Source of the DNA: Terriglobales bacterium
GTDB taxonomy: Bacteria > Acidobacteriota > Terriglobia > Terriglobales > Acidobacteriaceae
Direction: 5' to 3'
DNA: 64,000 bases
Assembly: GCA_025936825.1 (NCBI GenBank)
Contig: JAICSO010000007.1
Span: forward strand, 124,001-188,000
Shown here: piece by piece, positions 1-10,592 of the stretch
Layout of the letters: the number at the start of each line of letters is the position of its first letter
How positions within the stretch are numbered: position 1 is the stretch's first letter
Notes under the pieces: generated by a model
Databases searched by the model: none
What the model was told of the DNA's origin: nothing
Seen by the model: only the letters and a program-made list of their open reading frames with translations
Made by a program: the position numbers and the translations under genes

Positions 1-244
1 CTGCACCTACTTCGGCTCACACACCGTCTCCCGCCGATCACGGGTCGCAGCACTTGAGTGCCGAGAATTCGCCGCGGAGGGATAGGTGATGAGATCTGGC
101 TCGAGCATGCAAGTCGGCCACGCCCAAACTCAAGTCTCACCGCCGCTGCACACCTTATCGTTTATATTGCTGTTAAGTGTTGCATAATGTTTAATTGATC
201 ACCTTTGCTGGCGCGTTCGCCCGGCGAATACAGAGAGAACCTGC

Positions 245-1765
245 GTGAAGACCATCGAGGTCATGGACACAACCCTGCGTGACGGGGAACAAACCCCCGG
301 CGTGAACTACACGCCGGAGGAAAAACTCGTCATCGCCGAAGCCTTGCTTCGGGCGGGCGTTGATGCCGTCGAAGTGGCTTCCGTGGGAATCTCCGACGGA
401 GAGGCAGAGGCGGTCCGGCGCATCATGGAGTGGGCCCATTCCCACGATGCGGCGGAACAGATCGAAATCCTGGGCTTCGTCGACAACAAGCGATCGGTGG
501 ACTGGATCGTCGAGAACGGCGGCCGTGTGCTCAACCTGCTCACCAAGGGTTCCGAGCATCACTGCAAAGTGCAGCTGAAAAAGTCTGTTGAGGGTCACCT
601 TCAGGACATCGAGAAAACTGTCCGGTACGCGGTTAGCAAAGGCCTGAAGGTCAACGTGTACCTGGAAGACTGGTCGCAGGGCATCCAGAATTCCGAACCC
701 TACGTGATGACGCTGACCAGTGGCCTCACAAAACTGCCGATTGAGCGCGTGATGTTATGTGACACGCTTGGCGTCCTGAGCCCGGAGCAATCGGAGCAGT
801 ACGTACGCCGTATGACCGAGAGTTTTGACGCGCGCTTTGACTTTCACGGCCACAACGACTACGGACTCGCCGTCCCCAATTCCATCGCTGCCATTCGCTC
901 CGGCGCCGGTCGCATTCACGTCACCACCAACGGACTTGGAGAGCGCGCAGGCAACACTACTTTGTCGACTTTAGTGGTCGCAGCGCGCGACCTGTACGGC
1001 TTCCAAACCCACGTCAAAGAGCAGTCTCTGGCCATGTTGAGCGATCTGGTCGCGGGCATCAGCGGCGTCGATTACGCGGCTAACTCGCCGGTCATCGGCT
1101 ACATGAGTTCGATCCAGGGCTGCGGCGTGCATGCTGACGGCGACAACAAGGGCGGCCTTTATCAGAACCGGTTGGACCCGGCGCGATTTGGACGCAAGCG
1201 CACTTATGACCTCGGCAAAACCGCCGGCATGGCCTCGATCCAACAAAACTGCAAGCAACTCGGCATTGAGATCACTCCCGAACAGCAACGCGCTCTGTTG
1301 GCGAAAGTGAAGGAACTCGGCGACCAGAAGGTCACGGTCACGCAGGCCGACATCATCCTGCTCCTGCACGAAATCCTGAGCGCCAAAGAGAAGGAGAGCG
1401 GTGTAAGGCTGCTGGATTACCAATTCACCTTGAAAAAGGGAACGCAGCCCAAAGCTACGCTGGATCTTTGCGTGAACGACCAGCGGCTCACGGCTACCGG
1501 AGTCGGCGACGGCCAGTTCGACGCGTTTATGAACGCGATGCGGAGCATCCGGCCGGATATGCCGGAGCTGGTGAACTATCACATCGGGATTTCGCGCAAA
1601 GGTACCAGCGGAGCGTTGACCGAAGTCACGATTACGTGGAGCAAGGACGGCAGCCTGTTCACCACCAGGGCCGTCAACCCCGACCAGCTTGTTGCCGCAA
1701 TGAACGCCGCAATCCGCATGCTCAACTACGTGGAACTCAGGCGGCAACTCACCCAAACTGTTTGA
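245..1765 (+). CDS. 2-isopropylmalate synthase / citramalate synthase family protein with C-terminal LeuA-type regulatory domain
   Basis: N-terminal MDTTLRDGEQTPGV and FHGHNDYGLAVPNS motifs of DRE-TIM metallolyases; C-terminal region resembles the LeuA dimer/allosteric domain. Confidence 0.88.
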   Translation: MKTIEVMDTTLRDGEQTPGVNYTPEEKLVIAEALLRAGVDAVEVASVGISDGEAEAVRRIMEWAHSHDAAEQIEILGFVDNKRSVDWIVENGGRVLNLLTKGSEHHCKVQLKKSVEGHLQDIEKTVRYAVSKGLKVNVYLEDWSQGIQNSEPYVMTLTSGLTKLPIERVMLCDTLGVLSPEQSEQYVRRMTESFDARFDFHGHNDYGLAVPNSIAAIRSGAGRIHVTTNGLGERAGNTTLSTLVVAARDLYGFQTHVKEQSLAMLSDLVAGISGVDYAANSPVIGYMSSIQGCGVHADGDNKGGLYQNRLDPARFGRKRTYDLGKTAGMASIQQNCKQLGIEITPEQQRALLAKVKELGDQKVTVTQADIILLLHEILSAKEKESGVRLLDYQFTLKKGTQPKATLDLCVNDQRLTATGVGDGQFDAFMNAMRSIRPDMPELVNYHIGISRKGTSGALTEVTITWSKDGSLFTTRAVNPDQLVAAMNAAIRMLNYVELRRQLTQTV

Positions 1766-2156
1766 GGGGACCTCGAATTGCGGTTGGAATCGGTTAGGAG
1801 TCGTCGCAGCTGTCCAGATCTCTTCCCGGCCGTTCTCGTTCCTGCCTAGCCCTTCGTCCTGACATTCGCCTTCTCCTGTGCTGTTCACGTTTGCACGATT
1901 TGCCGTTCTACGATGTCTCTCTCCTGAAACTCAGAAACGCCAGCAGGCACCACTCACGCGATTTCTGACTGCGAAACAGCAACGGCTTACCTCTTTTCGA
2001 GAGACGGTTACGCAAACTATCCTCTGTGTTCGTCATCGAACGCAACATCGCTACACTATCGCGAGACAAGGTGAATCCAGGGGGAAAGCAATCGCGAGTT
2101 TCAGCCAATTCCGCAGGCTAGCGCGACTAGAGGAGGAGACGACGAGGTGAGTAACC

Positions 2157-2435
2157 ATGACAGAGAAACCAAGCGTGAAGCTGCCCGGGAAAGTGGAGAA
2201 GATATTTCGGCGGACCCCAGACGAGCCTGAAAAGGCGCAGATCTCAATAGACAAGGCAGACCCGCTCTATCGAGAAATCCGTATCGAAAACTCGCTTAAG
2301 GATGTTGACGGAGACGAAGTACGTCTCGAAGAAAACGATGAAGTTGATGTGACGGTGGAGACCGAAAAGGACACTACATCGGAACCGGGCACACACGAGC
2401 ACCAACGAGAATTTCCGAGCAGAAAGACTGCATAA
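2157..2435 (+). CDS. hypothetical protein, small and highly charged
   Basis: ORF of 92 aa with a purine-rich stretch upstream (aggaggagacgacgagg). Confidence 0.5.
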   Translation: MTEKPSVKLPGKVEKIFRRTPDEPEKAQISIDKADPLYREIRIENSLKDVDGDEVRLEENDEVDVTVETEKDTTSEPGTHEHQREFPSRKTA

Positions 2436-2438
2436 CCG

Positions 2439-2849
2439 TTGAAGATCCGGCTGATCCAGGCATCCAAGCCTCACATGCCTCGCCCTACGTTGTTAGTTGC
2501 AGAGCCGGAACCCATCCAAGCTCTTTCGGTGCGGAAGCTCGTGCTCGAAACGGCGAAGTTTAACGTTCTAACCGCGCACTCGAATCGCGAGGCACTCGAT
2601 ATCTTTCACCTGTTCCCAAACATTTCGGCGGCGGTTCTGGTGGGTGAATCCGGTCTCGATTGTGATTTGATCGCAAACAGTATCCGCAACACCACCGATA
2701 AGGTCCCGATCATCTTCCTAAGTGGTCGAATCGCGGGAAGATGCGAGTATGCCAACCACAACCTGCAAACAGGCGAACCGGAGCGGCTTCTAGAACTTGT
2801 GCGTTCATTGCTCGGCGACCCGCGAGAACTCGACTCTAAACAGGCATGA
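2439..2849 (+). CDS. response-regulator receiver-like protein (degenerate)
   Basis: PTLLVAEPEPIQALSVRKLVLETAKFNVLTAHSNREALDIF resembles a CheY fold with the acidic pocket eroded. Confidence 0.5.
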   Translation: MKIRLIQASKPHMPRPTLLVAEPEPIQALSVRKLVLETAKFNVLTAHSNREALDIFHLFPNISAAVLVGESGLDCDLIANSIRNTTDKVPIIFLSGRIAGRCEYANHNLQTGEPERLLELVRSLLGDPRELDSKQA

Positions 2850-2890
2850 TGGTTGGCTAGCGTACTTCGCCGGAATTCCTGCTGAAGTAG

Positions 2891-4624
2891 TTATCGGGTC
2901 TCGTAGACTGTTTTTCCTCCAACGACCGTCCGTAGCACCTGCGTACCCAGAATCTTTTCCGGAGGGATTGCGGTGAGGTCGCGGTCGAGGACGGCGAAAT
3001 CTGCCAGCATGCCGGGGGCAAGCGTGCCTTTGTTTTTCTCGGCAAATTCGGCATAAGCTGAGCCAGCCGTGTACGCCGCGATCGCTTGCTCCATCGTGAG
3101 CTTCTGGTCCGGATAGAACTCCTGCTTACCGTCTTCGCTTTTGCGTGTCACAGCGGCATAGAGTCCGCGAAATGGCGCGACCGGCTCCACGGGATAGTCG
3201 GTTCCAAACGCGAGCGGCACTCCGCGCTTCGCGAATTCTGCCCAGGCGTAGGAATGCGCCGCACGTGCAGGTCCCAAGCGAGCCTCAGCCCAACGCATAT
3301 CTGTCAAGAGATGGCATGGTTGCATGGATGCGATAACGTTCAGCTCCCGAAAACGTGCAACCTGCAACGGATTCGTCACCTGGGCATGTTCAATGCGCAA
3401 ACGGTAGTTCGTGGTGCCATCTTGTGCCTTTGTTCGCTTGGAGTGAGCTGAGGCCTGGGCCGTGTCGAACGCATCCAGCGCCATCTGGACACCTTTGTCG
3501 CCGATGGCGTGAAACCCGAGTTGGAACCCGGCATTCACGCGCTCGACCGCCATAGCGTTCAGCTTCGCCTGATCGTATCGCGGTATGCCTGAGTTCTTGG
3601 GATCGTCCGCGTACAGCTGCAGCATGGCCGCCGTGTGCGATCCGAGCGCGCCATCCATGTACGCTTTCAGCATTCCCGTATGCAGCATCGGATCCGAACG
3701 ATCATGCGATTCACGGCGTGCCACCAGCACGTCAACCGGCAAATCAAATGGCAGCCACTCGGAAATGCGAACCGAGAGCTTACCTTCCTTTTCCAATTGC
3801 TCGAAAATCTTGAAGTCCTGCCAGCTTGCGTCGGGATCATGCCAATGCGAGTAGTCCTGGACCGAGGTGATCCCCCAGCTGGAGATGTCCTGCAACGCGG
3901 CTTCAATTGCCTGGCGATGCTTGTCTGGAGTGGGCTGCGGAATTGCTGAGGCAACGAGATCGCGGGCAGTTTCGCGAAGAATACCGTTAGGCTGACCACT
4001 TATGTCGCGACCGATCTCGCCGCCTTCGGGATCTTTGCTGGCGAGTGTTACGTGCCCCAGCTTAAGCGCCAGTGTATTTGCGACCGCGACATGGCCGTCA
4101 ATGCGTTCCATGTAGACGGGATGATCCGTCGTGACCTCGTCAATGTCCCAACGCGTGGGCAGTTGCTTGCCCTGCCATAGAGTCTCGTCCCAGCCGGAGC
4201 CTGTAATCCATTCTTCGGGTCCCGCGGTCTCGACGCGCTTGCGAATGCGTTCGCGGAACTCTTCGATCGATTTCACACCTGTGAGATCAACTGTGAGCCG
4301 CTTGAATCCGGCATCGGTCAGGTGCATGTGCGCGTCGTTGAAGCCGGGAACGACGAAATGGCCTTCGAGATCGACCACGACTGTTTCAGGCCCTTTGTAC
4401 TTCACAATCTCCTCATTTTTACCAACCGCGAGAATGCGGTCCCCTTTAATCGCAATGGCTTCGGCCCGTTGCACGACGTGAAAGGACGAGGTTCCAGTGA
4501 CGCCGGTATAGATGTTGCCGTGAATGAAAATGGAGTCGGCTTTGGGCAATGGTGGCTCGGTCTGAGAAATTGCGCCGCTGGAGAATACCACCGCAAACAG
4601 GACCATTGCCGCCCCAAGCTTCAT
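2891..4624 (-). CDS. amidohydrolase family protein (YtcJ-like), secreted
   Basis: Signal peptide; VPGFNDAHMHL, FHAIGDKG and FGTDYPVEP motifs. Confidence 0.9.
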   Translation of the reverse strand: MKLGAAMVLFAVVFSSGAISQTEPPLPKADSIFIHGNIYTGVTGTSSFHVVQRAEAIAIKGDRILAVGKNEEIVKYKGPETVVVDLEGHFVVPGFNDAHMHLTDAGFKRLTVDLTGVKSIEEFRERIRKRVETAGPEEWITGSGWDETLWQGKQLPTRWDIDEVTTDHPVYMERIDGHVAVANTLALKLGHVTLASKDPEGGEIGRDISGQPNGILRETARDLVASAIPQPTPDKHRQAIEAALQDISSWGITSVQDYSHWHDPDASWQDFKIFEQLEKEGKLSVRISEWLPFDLPVDVLVARRESHDRSDPMLHTGMLKAYMDGALGSHTAAMLQLYADDPKNSGIPRYDQAKLNAMAVERVNAGFQLGFHAIGDKGVQMALDAFDTAQASAHSKRTKAQDGTTNYRLRIEHAQVTNPLQVARFRELNVIASMQPCHLLTDMRWAEARLGPARAAHSYAWAEFAKRGVPLAFGTDYPVEPVAPFRGLYAAVTRKSEDGKQEFYPDQKLTMEQAIAAYTAGSAYAEFAEKNKGTLAPGMLADFAVLDRDLTAIPPEKILGTQVLRTVVGGKTVYETR

Positions 4625-5907
4625 TCCTCTGCCTCCCGTAACGCACCTGCGAGCGCGAGGACCACCAGCAGAATGCGCTGCAAACTAAATTCCCGTCCGG
4701 ATGGATCGAACCACTCTTGCAGCGTATGAGCTCCGCCACCTTTACCGCCTGCCCCGAGCGCTATCGCTTCGCGGCCAAGCGACAGCGGGATATTCGCGTC
4801 GGTCGAGGCACGCTGCACCTGGGCGGTGTTCCCGATGTGCGCGTCGACGGCGCGCGCGATGCGAAGAATGCGAGCGTCCGGACGAAGCTCTCCGGCAGGA
4901 CGGTTACCGATAATCCTTATGTCAGCCGAGAGTTCCGTGGGACGGCGGCTGGGGTTGCGAGTTGCGGCCGCCCGAGCTTCATCGATCGTGGCCTGCTCCA
5001 CCGCACGGCGGAGTTCCATTTCCAAGCGTTCGATTTCGAATGGCGAAGTCGAGCGAATGTCGACCCGCATGCTGGCCGATTCGGGAATCGAATTCACCGA
5101 AGTTCCCCCGCTGATCACGCCGACATTAAACGTGGTCTTCGGCTGCGGCGAGATTCGGGTCTGAGCGAAAAGATGAAGCGCATGCCCCAGAGCCATGATC
5201 GGGTTCGGCACGCCGAAATCGCTCCACGAGTGCCCACCGGGTCCGGTAACGCTGATCTCGAAACGGCGGCTGCCGAGCGCCTCCGCGATGATGGTGTCGC
5301 AACCGGCGCCATCAATCACGACGCTGGCCGCAATGGAATCCTTCCATTCGGATGCCGAAAAAATGTGGCGCATGCCCCGCAGATCGCCTTCGCCTTCCTC
5401 GCCGACGTTCCCGATGAACAGCAAGGAGGAACTGTGCGGGAGTCCCAATTCTTTGATCGCTGCGGCGATCGCCAGCAATGCGGCAACACCGGCTGCATTG
5501 TCCGATATGCCCGCGCCCAGCAATTGCCGGCCTTCCTGGCGGATGCGGAGGGGAGTGCCTGCCGGAAACACCGTGTCGATATGAGCGCTGACCGAGACGA
5601 TGCCGGGAATTGCGCCAGGTTTATGGCCAGTCACATTGCCGAGCGCGTCGACCGCCGTCGTCAGTCCGAGCTCGCGGAACTGCGCGGCCAGCCACTGCGA
5701 TCTGCTGGCCTCACCGAATGGAGGAGCAGGAATGGCCGCAACTTCCATCTGCCAACGCGCGATCTGCGATTCATGTTCGCGGAACCAGGCGGTTCCCGAG
5801 GACACTCCGGGCAGCGCGGCCAGTTCAGCGATCTTCTGCTGTTGGCCGGAGACATCGCTGGAGGTGGCACGCGCCGGACTCATGATTCTTCGCCATCTTA
5901 CAACCAA
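4621..5907 (-). CDS. M20/M25/M40 family metallopeptidase
   Basis: SAHIDTVFPAGTPL, GISDNAAGVAALL, GNVGEEGEGDLRGM; overlaps the amidohydrolase by 4 nt. Confidence 0.88.
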   Translation of the reverse strand: MVVRWRRIMSPARATSSDVSGQQQKIAELAALPGVSSGTAWFREHESQIARWQMEVAAIPAPPFGEASRSQWLAAQFRELGLTTAVDALGNVTGHKPGAIPGIVSVSAHIDTVFPAGTPLRIRQEGRQLLGAGISDNAAGVAALLAIAAAIKELGLPHSSSLLFIGNVGEEGEGDLRGMRHIFSASEWKDSIAASVVIDGAGCDTIIAEALGSRRFEISVTGPGGHSWSDFGVPNPIMALGHALHLFAQTRISPQPKTTFNVGVISGGTSVNSIPESASMRVDIRSTSPFEIERLEMELRRAVEQATIDEARAAATRNPSRRPTELSADIRIIGNRPAGELRPDARILRIARAVDAHIGNTAQVQRASTDANIPLSLGREAIALGAGGKGGGAHTLQEWFDPSGREFSLQRILLVVLALAGALREAEE

Positions 5908-5987
5908 AGTCGTGACATTCAGCAGAGCCTGAGTTCGTGTAGTAATCGTTGAGTTCAGGAGACTAATGGCTTACCGGGGGCAGATCG

Positions 5988-6833
5988 TCAGAGTGGTGCC
6001 AGAGTCACAACTTTGAGCGCGGATGGCGCGATGCCGAAGGTGACGGGAGTCTTGCAGACTAATTCGCCGTCGGCGTAAACGTCGATAGGGTGCTCGGCCT
6101 CGATGTGGACGGATTCGGTTTGAGAGTATTCCACCTCTTTGAATCCCAAGTGACGGCCGAAATAGACGGTAGGAAACAGGCAGAAGAGTTTGAAGACGTT
6201 CATCCCGCGCACGACGCAAAGATCGAGCTTGCCGTCGGACAGTTGGGCGTGTGGAGCGATCTTCATCCCACCACCAAAGGCAGGTGCGTTGGCAATTGCG
6301 GCGAGGATGGTGGGCTTGGGAGCGGCTGAGGTGCCATTCAGGCTCACTCTCATCGGAAGCGGTACGAACCGGATGAACTCCGGCGGAGCACTGAGAGCGT
6401 AACCTCCACGGCCGCGAAGCCACTGGGGCAGGCGATTGGCGCGAGCGGCGATGTTGCCATCGATGCCGACACCGGCGACGCAGCAGAAGTAGAGTTGAGC
6501 GGCGCGGCTCACATCGCAAATCAGACCGAGGTCGATGCTACGCAGGTTGGTCCGGTCGGATGCAAACTGCCGAAACGCGCGTGCGGAGTCACGAACGGAG
6601 TTGATTCCGAGAGCACGGGCGAAGTCGTTGCCACTGCCGCAGGGAACTACGAGCAGAGGCGTTTCCAGTTCAACCAGTTCCGCGAGATGGCGGTGGATGG
6701 TGCCATCTCCTCCGAAAATGACCGCGACGTCGGCTTGCTCGAGGAGGGAGGTCCATTCAGCGCCAGTAAGACGCTGGAATTGGGCCATCGCTCTCGACAC
6801 CTTTCCGGGCCCCAGGATCGGAGCAGCGCGCAT
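5988..6833 (-). CDS. diacylglycerol kinase family lipid kinase (YegS/DgkB-like)
   Basis: VAVIFGGDGTIHRHLAEL and PCGSGNDFARALGI motifs; the true start may lie further upstream. Confidence 0.85.
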   Translation of the reverse strand: MRAAPILGPGKVSRAMAQFQRLTGAEWTSLLEQADVAVIFGGDGTIHRHLAELVELETPLLVVPCGSGNDFARALGINSVRDSARAFRQFASDRTNLRSIDLGLICDVSRAAQLYFCCVAGVGIDGNIAARANRLPQWLRGRGGYALSAPPEFIRFVPLPMRVSLNGTSAAPKPTILAAIANAPAFGGGMKIAPHAQLSDGKLDLCVVRGMNVFKLFCLFPTVYFGRHLGFKEVEYSQTESVHIEAEHPIDVYADGELVCKTPVTFGIAPSALKVVTLAPL

Positions 6834-6901
6834 GCGGGGAATTAGAACATACGCGAGATGGAACGCCCAGAGGTAAGTTGAAGCAGTGGTGCCCCGCCGA
6901 A

Positions 6902-8122
6902 TCAGCTTTGGGCTGCGCTGGCTCGCCCACCGTGGACCTTCTTGATCTTGCGACCAACCTGCACGACGACTTCCCCGGACAGATCAAGCTTTGTTGTCGG
7001 ATCCGTCACTGCGGCGCCATTCACTTTCACCGCGCCCTGTTTCAGCTTGCGGACAGCATCCGTGCCCGAGTCTGCCAAGCCTATGCGGGCCAACAGTTTG
7101 TCAACCCGCATCGATGTCTCGGCAACGTCAACTTGCTCGACTTCTTCCGGAACTCCGCCCTTTTGAAACTGTTTCGCCCAGTCTTCGGCGGCTTTGGTGG
7201 CGGCTTCGGGGAAGTGGAAGTCTTTGACCACGCGGGCGGCGAGGTCCTTCTTCGCCTGCATGGGATGGGCTTCGCGCTTCATGCGTTCGATGTCGGCGAT
7301 CTGGACGTCGGTCAGGAGTTCGTAGTAGCGCCACATCATCTCGTCGGAGATGGACATCAGCTTGCCGTACATGTCGAGCGGTGCCTCTTTAATTCCGACC
7401 GCATTACCGTACGACTTCGACATTTTTCGTACGCCGTCGAGGCCTTCGAGAATCGGCATTGTGAGTACGACCTGCGACTCCTGTCCGTACTGGCGCTGCA
7501 GTTCGCGCCCGACAAGAAGGTTGAATTTCTGATCGGTGCCGCCGAGTTCGATGTCGGCTTGGAGAGCGACTGAGTCGTATCCCATCACCAGTGCATAGAG
7601 CAATTCGTGCAGCGAGATGGGCTTTTCTTCCTGAAAGCGCTTGTGAAACTCTTCCCGTTCGAGCATTTGCGAAACGGTGTACTTGGAGGTCAGGCGCACA
7701 AAATCGTCGGCCGTAAACGCATCCATCCAGCGGCGATTGAAATCGACCACCGTCTTCTTTGGGTCGAGAACCTTGAAGACCTGGGTTTTATAAGTCTCCG
7801 CGTTGCGTTCGACTTCCTCGCGGCTCAATGGTGGGCGGGTCACGGTGCGGCCCGTGGGATCGCCAATCATGCCGGTGAAATCGCCAATCAGGAAAATGGC
7901 GGTGTGACCGAGATCCTGGAAGTGCTTCAACTTGCGAAGAACGACGGTGTGCCCTAGGTGCAGGTCGGGAGCAGTGGGGTCCATGCCCAGTTTCACGCGC
8001 AAAGGCGTGCCGGACTTGCGCGATTTCTCCAGCTTCTCGCGGAGTTCGGACTCCTTCACGATTTCCGCGGAGCCCTTCTTGATGTAAGTCAGTTGTTCGT
8101 CAACGGGAGCGAATGTGGGCAT
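6902..8122 (-). CDS. tyrS: tyrosyl-tRNA synthetase
   Basis: [19 protein letters not shown] and C-terminal S4 domain. Confidence 0.95.
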   Translation of the reverse strand: MPTFAPVDEQLTYIKKGSAEIVKESELREKLEKSRKSGTPLRVKLGMDPTAPDLHLGHTVVLRKLKHFQDLGHTAIFLIGDFTGMIGDPTGRTVTRPPLSREEVERNAETYKTQVFKVLDPKKTVVDFNRRWMDAFTADDFVRLTSKYTVSQMLEREEFHKRFQEEKPISLHELLYALVMGYDSVALQADIELGGTDQKFNLLVGRELQRQYGQESQVVLTMPILEGLDGVRKMSKSYGNAVGIKEAPLDMYGKLMSISDEMMWRYYELLTDVQIADIERMKREAHPMQAKKDLAARVVKDFHFPEAATKAAEDWAKQFQKGGVPEEVEQVDVAETSMRVDKLLARIGLADSGTDAVRKLKQGAVKVNGAAVTDPTTKLDLSGEVVVQVGRKIKKVHGGRASAAQS

Positions 8123-8234
8123 TGATTGGGATTATAAGCAAAGTTGGTTGGGGGTTCCCGTGGTCATCCGTCGGAGTACTAGCCGCGTTGCTAGGTGAGC
8201 CCTAAGATCGCTGGAAGGCTGAAGTGCTGCAGCG

Positions 8235-9428
8235 ATGAGGATCAGAGGCATCTCCGAAATGATTCTGAAGCGCCTTTCGCGCGAGACGACGTCAGGTAGA
8301 TTCATCCCCGAACTGGATGGATTGCGATTCGTGGCGATCGCAATGGTGATCCTGTATCACCTGAACGGATACCTGACCGCGAAGACGAGCTTTTATGAGC
8401 ATGGGGCGCCGCCGGATTGGCTGTGCCGCGCAGCGCTGGTGGGAAACCACGGAGTCGAACTCTTTTTCGTAATTAGCGGGTTCATTCTGGCGCTCCCGTT
8501 TGCGGCGTACCATCTGAAGCAAGACCGAGCGGTCAGCCTGCGCGCTTACTATTTGCGTCGATTGACGCGGTTGGAGCCGCCGTACTTCGCAACCATTTTC
8601 CTGTTGATGCTGTTGGGCGCGGTAATGACGCGAACGCTCACGTTACCTCTCAATGGGCACCTGCTCGCCAGTTTGTTTTATATGCACAACTTGGTTTATG
8701 CAGCCCCGAGCACTGTGCTGGGAGTCGCATGGTCGCTGGAGATCGAAGTGCAGTTCTATGTCCTGGTACCGATTCTGACGCTGGTGTTCACGATCTCGGA
8801 CAGCCGAGTGCGAAGGGCAGTGCTGGTAACAGCGATGGTGTCGTTCCTTGTACTTCAGGCAATATTTCTCGGCGGATATTCGCATCCGCGGCTTTCGATC
8901 TTGAATTATTTGCAGTTTTTTCTCCTCGGATTCCTGCTCGCTGACTTGTTTCTGACCGAGTGGGCCGCGCCGCAAAAACGCACTTACCTTTGGGATTGCG
9001 TTTCGATCGCCGGTTGGCCGCTTTTGTTCTTCACACTCCAGTTTCCGACACTGGCGCATTGGGTATTCCCAGCCCTGCTGTTTGTGCTGTATGTGGCGGT
9101 ATTTCGGGGAATAGTGAGCAATCGCCTGATCTCAATCCCCTGGGTCACTGCAGTCGGGGGCATGTGCTATTCCATTTACCTTATTCACTACGAAGTGATT
9201 TCTGCCGTAGGACGCGTTACGAAGAGGATCGGCCAGCAGTTGCCGAACCCGGCGTATCTTGCACTTCAGTTTGTATTAGTCGGGACTGCCATCGTTCTCG
9301 TTTGCGGAGCTTACTTTGTGCTGCTGGAAAAGCCATGCATGCGGCGAGACTGGCCGAAGAGGGCGTGGGGTTGGATCTGCGAATATCTTCCGGCACGTGA
9401 GCGGAAAACGAGACCAGTCGAGGCATAG
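8235..9428 (+). CDS. acyltransferase 3 family membrane protein
   Basis: IPELDGLRFVAIAMVILYHLNGY and multiple TM helices. Confidence 0.88.
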   Translation: MRIRGISEMILKRLSRETTSGRFIPELDGLRFVAIAMVILYHLNGYLTAKTSFYEHGAPPDWLCRAALVGNHGVELFFVISGFILALPFAAYHLKQDRAVSLRAYYLRRLTRLEPPYFATIFLLMLLGAVMTRTLTLPLNGHLLASLFYMHNLVYAAPSTVLGVAWSLEIEVQFYVLVPILTLVFTISDSRVRRAVLVTAMVSFLVLQAIFLGGYSHPRLSILNYLQFFLLGFLLADLFLTEWAAPQKRTYLWDCVSIAGWPLLFFTLQFPTLAHWVFPALLFVLYVAVFRGIVSNRLISIPWVTAVGGMCYSIYLIHYEVISAVGRVTKRIGQQLPNPAYLALQFVLVGTAIVLVCGAYFVLLEKPCMRRDWPKRAWGWICEYLPARERKTRPVEA

Positions 9429-9433
9429 TCTGA

Positions 9434-9468
9434 ATTTCAGATTGCTGATTTCAGATTGCAGATTGAAT
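9434..9468. repeat. heptamer array, left arm: ATTTCAG ATTGCTG ATTTCAG ATTGCAG ATTGAAT
   Basis: Five consecutive 7-nt units read directly; inverted relative to 9868..9902. Confidence 0.9.
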
Positions 9469-9484
9469 CTAGCGCAATGTCGAT

Positions 9485-9859
9485 TCACGCTGCGCGAAGT
9501 CCCTTTACGGTCCGGAGAGAAGCCACAAAAATCGATACCAGTTCGTTAGCCTCTCGCAAGGCGAACCCGACCTTTTCTCGCGGGAAAATTCCGCCCTCTA
9601 CAAGAAGTTCGAGCCAGAAACAGGACTCGTCGGCTTCCTCCAAAACTATTCCGAGCTTGGACGTAAAGTCTGCGGTTGAACGCGCACGACAAACGGCACG
9701 ATAATTTGCGGCAACCGATGTTGCAGATCGCAGCAGTTGACGGCAGATGATGCGTGATTCTTCGGTCCGCGGCGCTGCCCGACACAAGCGAAGAACAAGC
9801 AGTGCAAATTCTTTTGTTCGTTTCTTTAGAGCCTGGGCATCAATCGCGGAGGCAGTCAT
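9485..9859 (-). CDS. four helix bundle protein (23S rRNA intervening-sequence protein / S23-like family)
   Basis: RTKEFALLVLRLCRAAPRTEESRIICRQLLRSATSVAANYRAVCRARSTADFTSKLGIVLEEADESCFWLELL is characteristic of the family; ATG at 9859. The track start at 9877 is TTG inside the repeat arm. Confidence 0.88.
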   Translation of the reverse strand: MTASAIDAQALKKRTKEFALLVLRLCRAAPRTEESRIICRQLLRSATSVAANYRAVCRARSTADFTSKLGIVLEEADESCFWLELLVEGGIFPREKVGFALREANELVSIFVASLRTVKGLRAA

Positions 9860-9867
9860 ACGGTTCT

Positions 9868-9902
9868 CAATCTGCAATCTTCAATCTGAAATCTGCAATA
9901 AG
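9868..9902. repeat. heptamer array, right arm: CAATCTG CAATCTT CAATCTG AAATCTG CAATAAG
   Basis: Five 7-nt units, reverse-complementary in consensus to the left arm. Confidence 0.9.
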
Positions 9903-9927
9903 AAATGTACTCTCCTTCAAACCGTAC

Positions 9928-10545
9928 CTAGCTCAAAAAGCGCCTTCCAACAATCCGATATTCCCGATTTAGCACCAGGTTGATTGCTTCGCTGTAGGCA
10001 GTGTGTTCCTGCTCGAGAATACGTGCTGCCAGAGTGTGCTCGTCGTCGTTCTCGAGTACCGGCACGGACTTCTGCACGATGATGGCGCCGTGGTCGAGTT
10101 CTTCGTCGACAAAGTGAACGGTGCAGCCCGCCACCTTTACGCCGTAGGCGAATGCCTGTTGTTGAGCTTCGAGCCCGGGAAAGGCAGGCAGTAAAGACGG
10201 GTGAATGTTCAGAATCTTGTGCGGGAATTGCTTCACGAACCAAGGCGAAAGCAGACGCATGTATCCCGCCAGGCAGATGAGATCGACTTGGTGCTGCTGC
10301 AGCGCGGTGACGACTTCGCGGTCGTGGTCTTCGCGTTCCTTGCCTTTGGATGGAATCACCAGCGTTTCGATGCCCAAGCGCTTAGCGGTTTGGATACCGC
10401 CGGCGTCGGTGCGATTGGAGATCACGACGGCAATGCGCGCGTCGGCAATCTTGACCGACGCCACATTCGCCGCAATAGCTTCGAAATTCGAGCCGCGTCC
10501 CGAGAGAAGGATGCCTAGATTTTTCATTTGCCCATCCGGGAACAA
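9928..10545 (-). CDS. purN: phosphoribosylglycinamide formyltransferase
   Basis: NLGILLSGRGSNFEAIA, HPSLLPAFPG, VHFVDEELDHGAII. Confidence 0.94.
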   Translation of the reverse strand: MFPDGQMKNLGILLSGRGSNFEAIAANVASVKIADARIAVVISNRTDAGGIQTAKRLGIETLVIPSKGKEREDHDREVVTALQQHQVDLICLAGYMRLLSPWFVKQFPHKILNIHPSLLPAFPGLEAQQQAFAYGVKVAGCTVHFVDEELDHGAIIVQKSVPVLENDDEHTLAARILEQEHTAYSEAINLVLNREYRIVGRRFLS

Positions 10546-10592
10546 GCTAGAACGCGCGCACTTGATGAGTCAAATGAGCGACCTGGGTGTTG

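Noticed and set aside
971-1888. 305-aa minus-strand ORF
   Set aside because: Antisense to the LeuA-family gene; no recognisable domain.
4717-5952. 411-aa plus-strand ORF
   Set aside because: Antisense to the M20 peptidase (4621..5907); Arg-rich shadow composition with no domain resemblance.
9485-9859. Four-helix-bundle ORF as an Avd component of a diversity-generating retroelement
   Set aside because: No reverse transcriptase, template repeat or variable repeat nearby.
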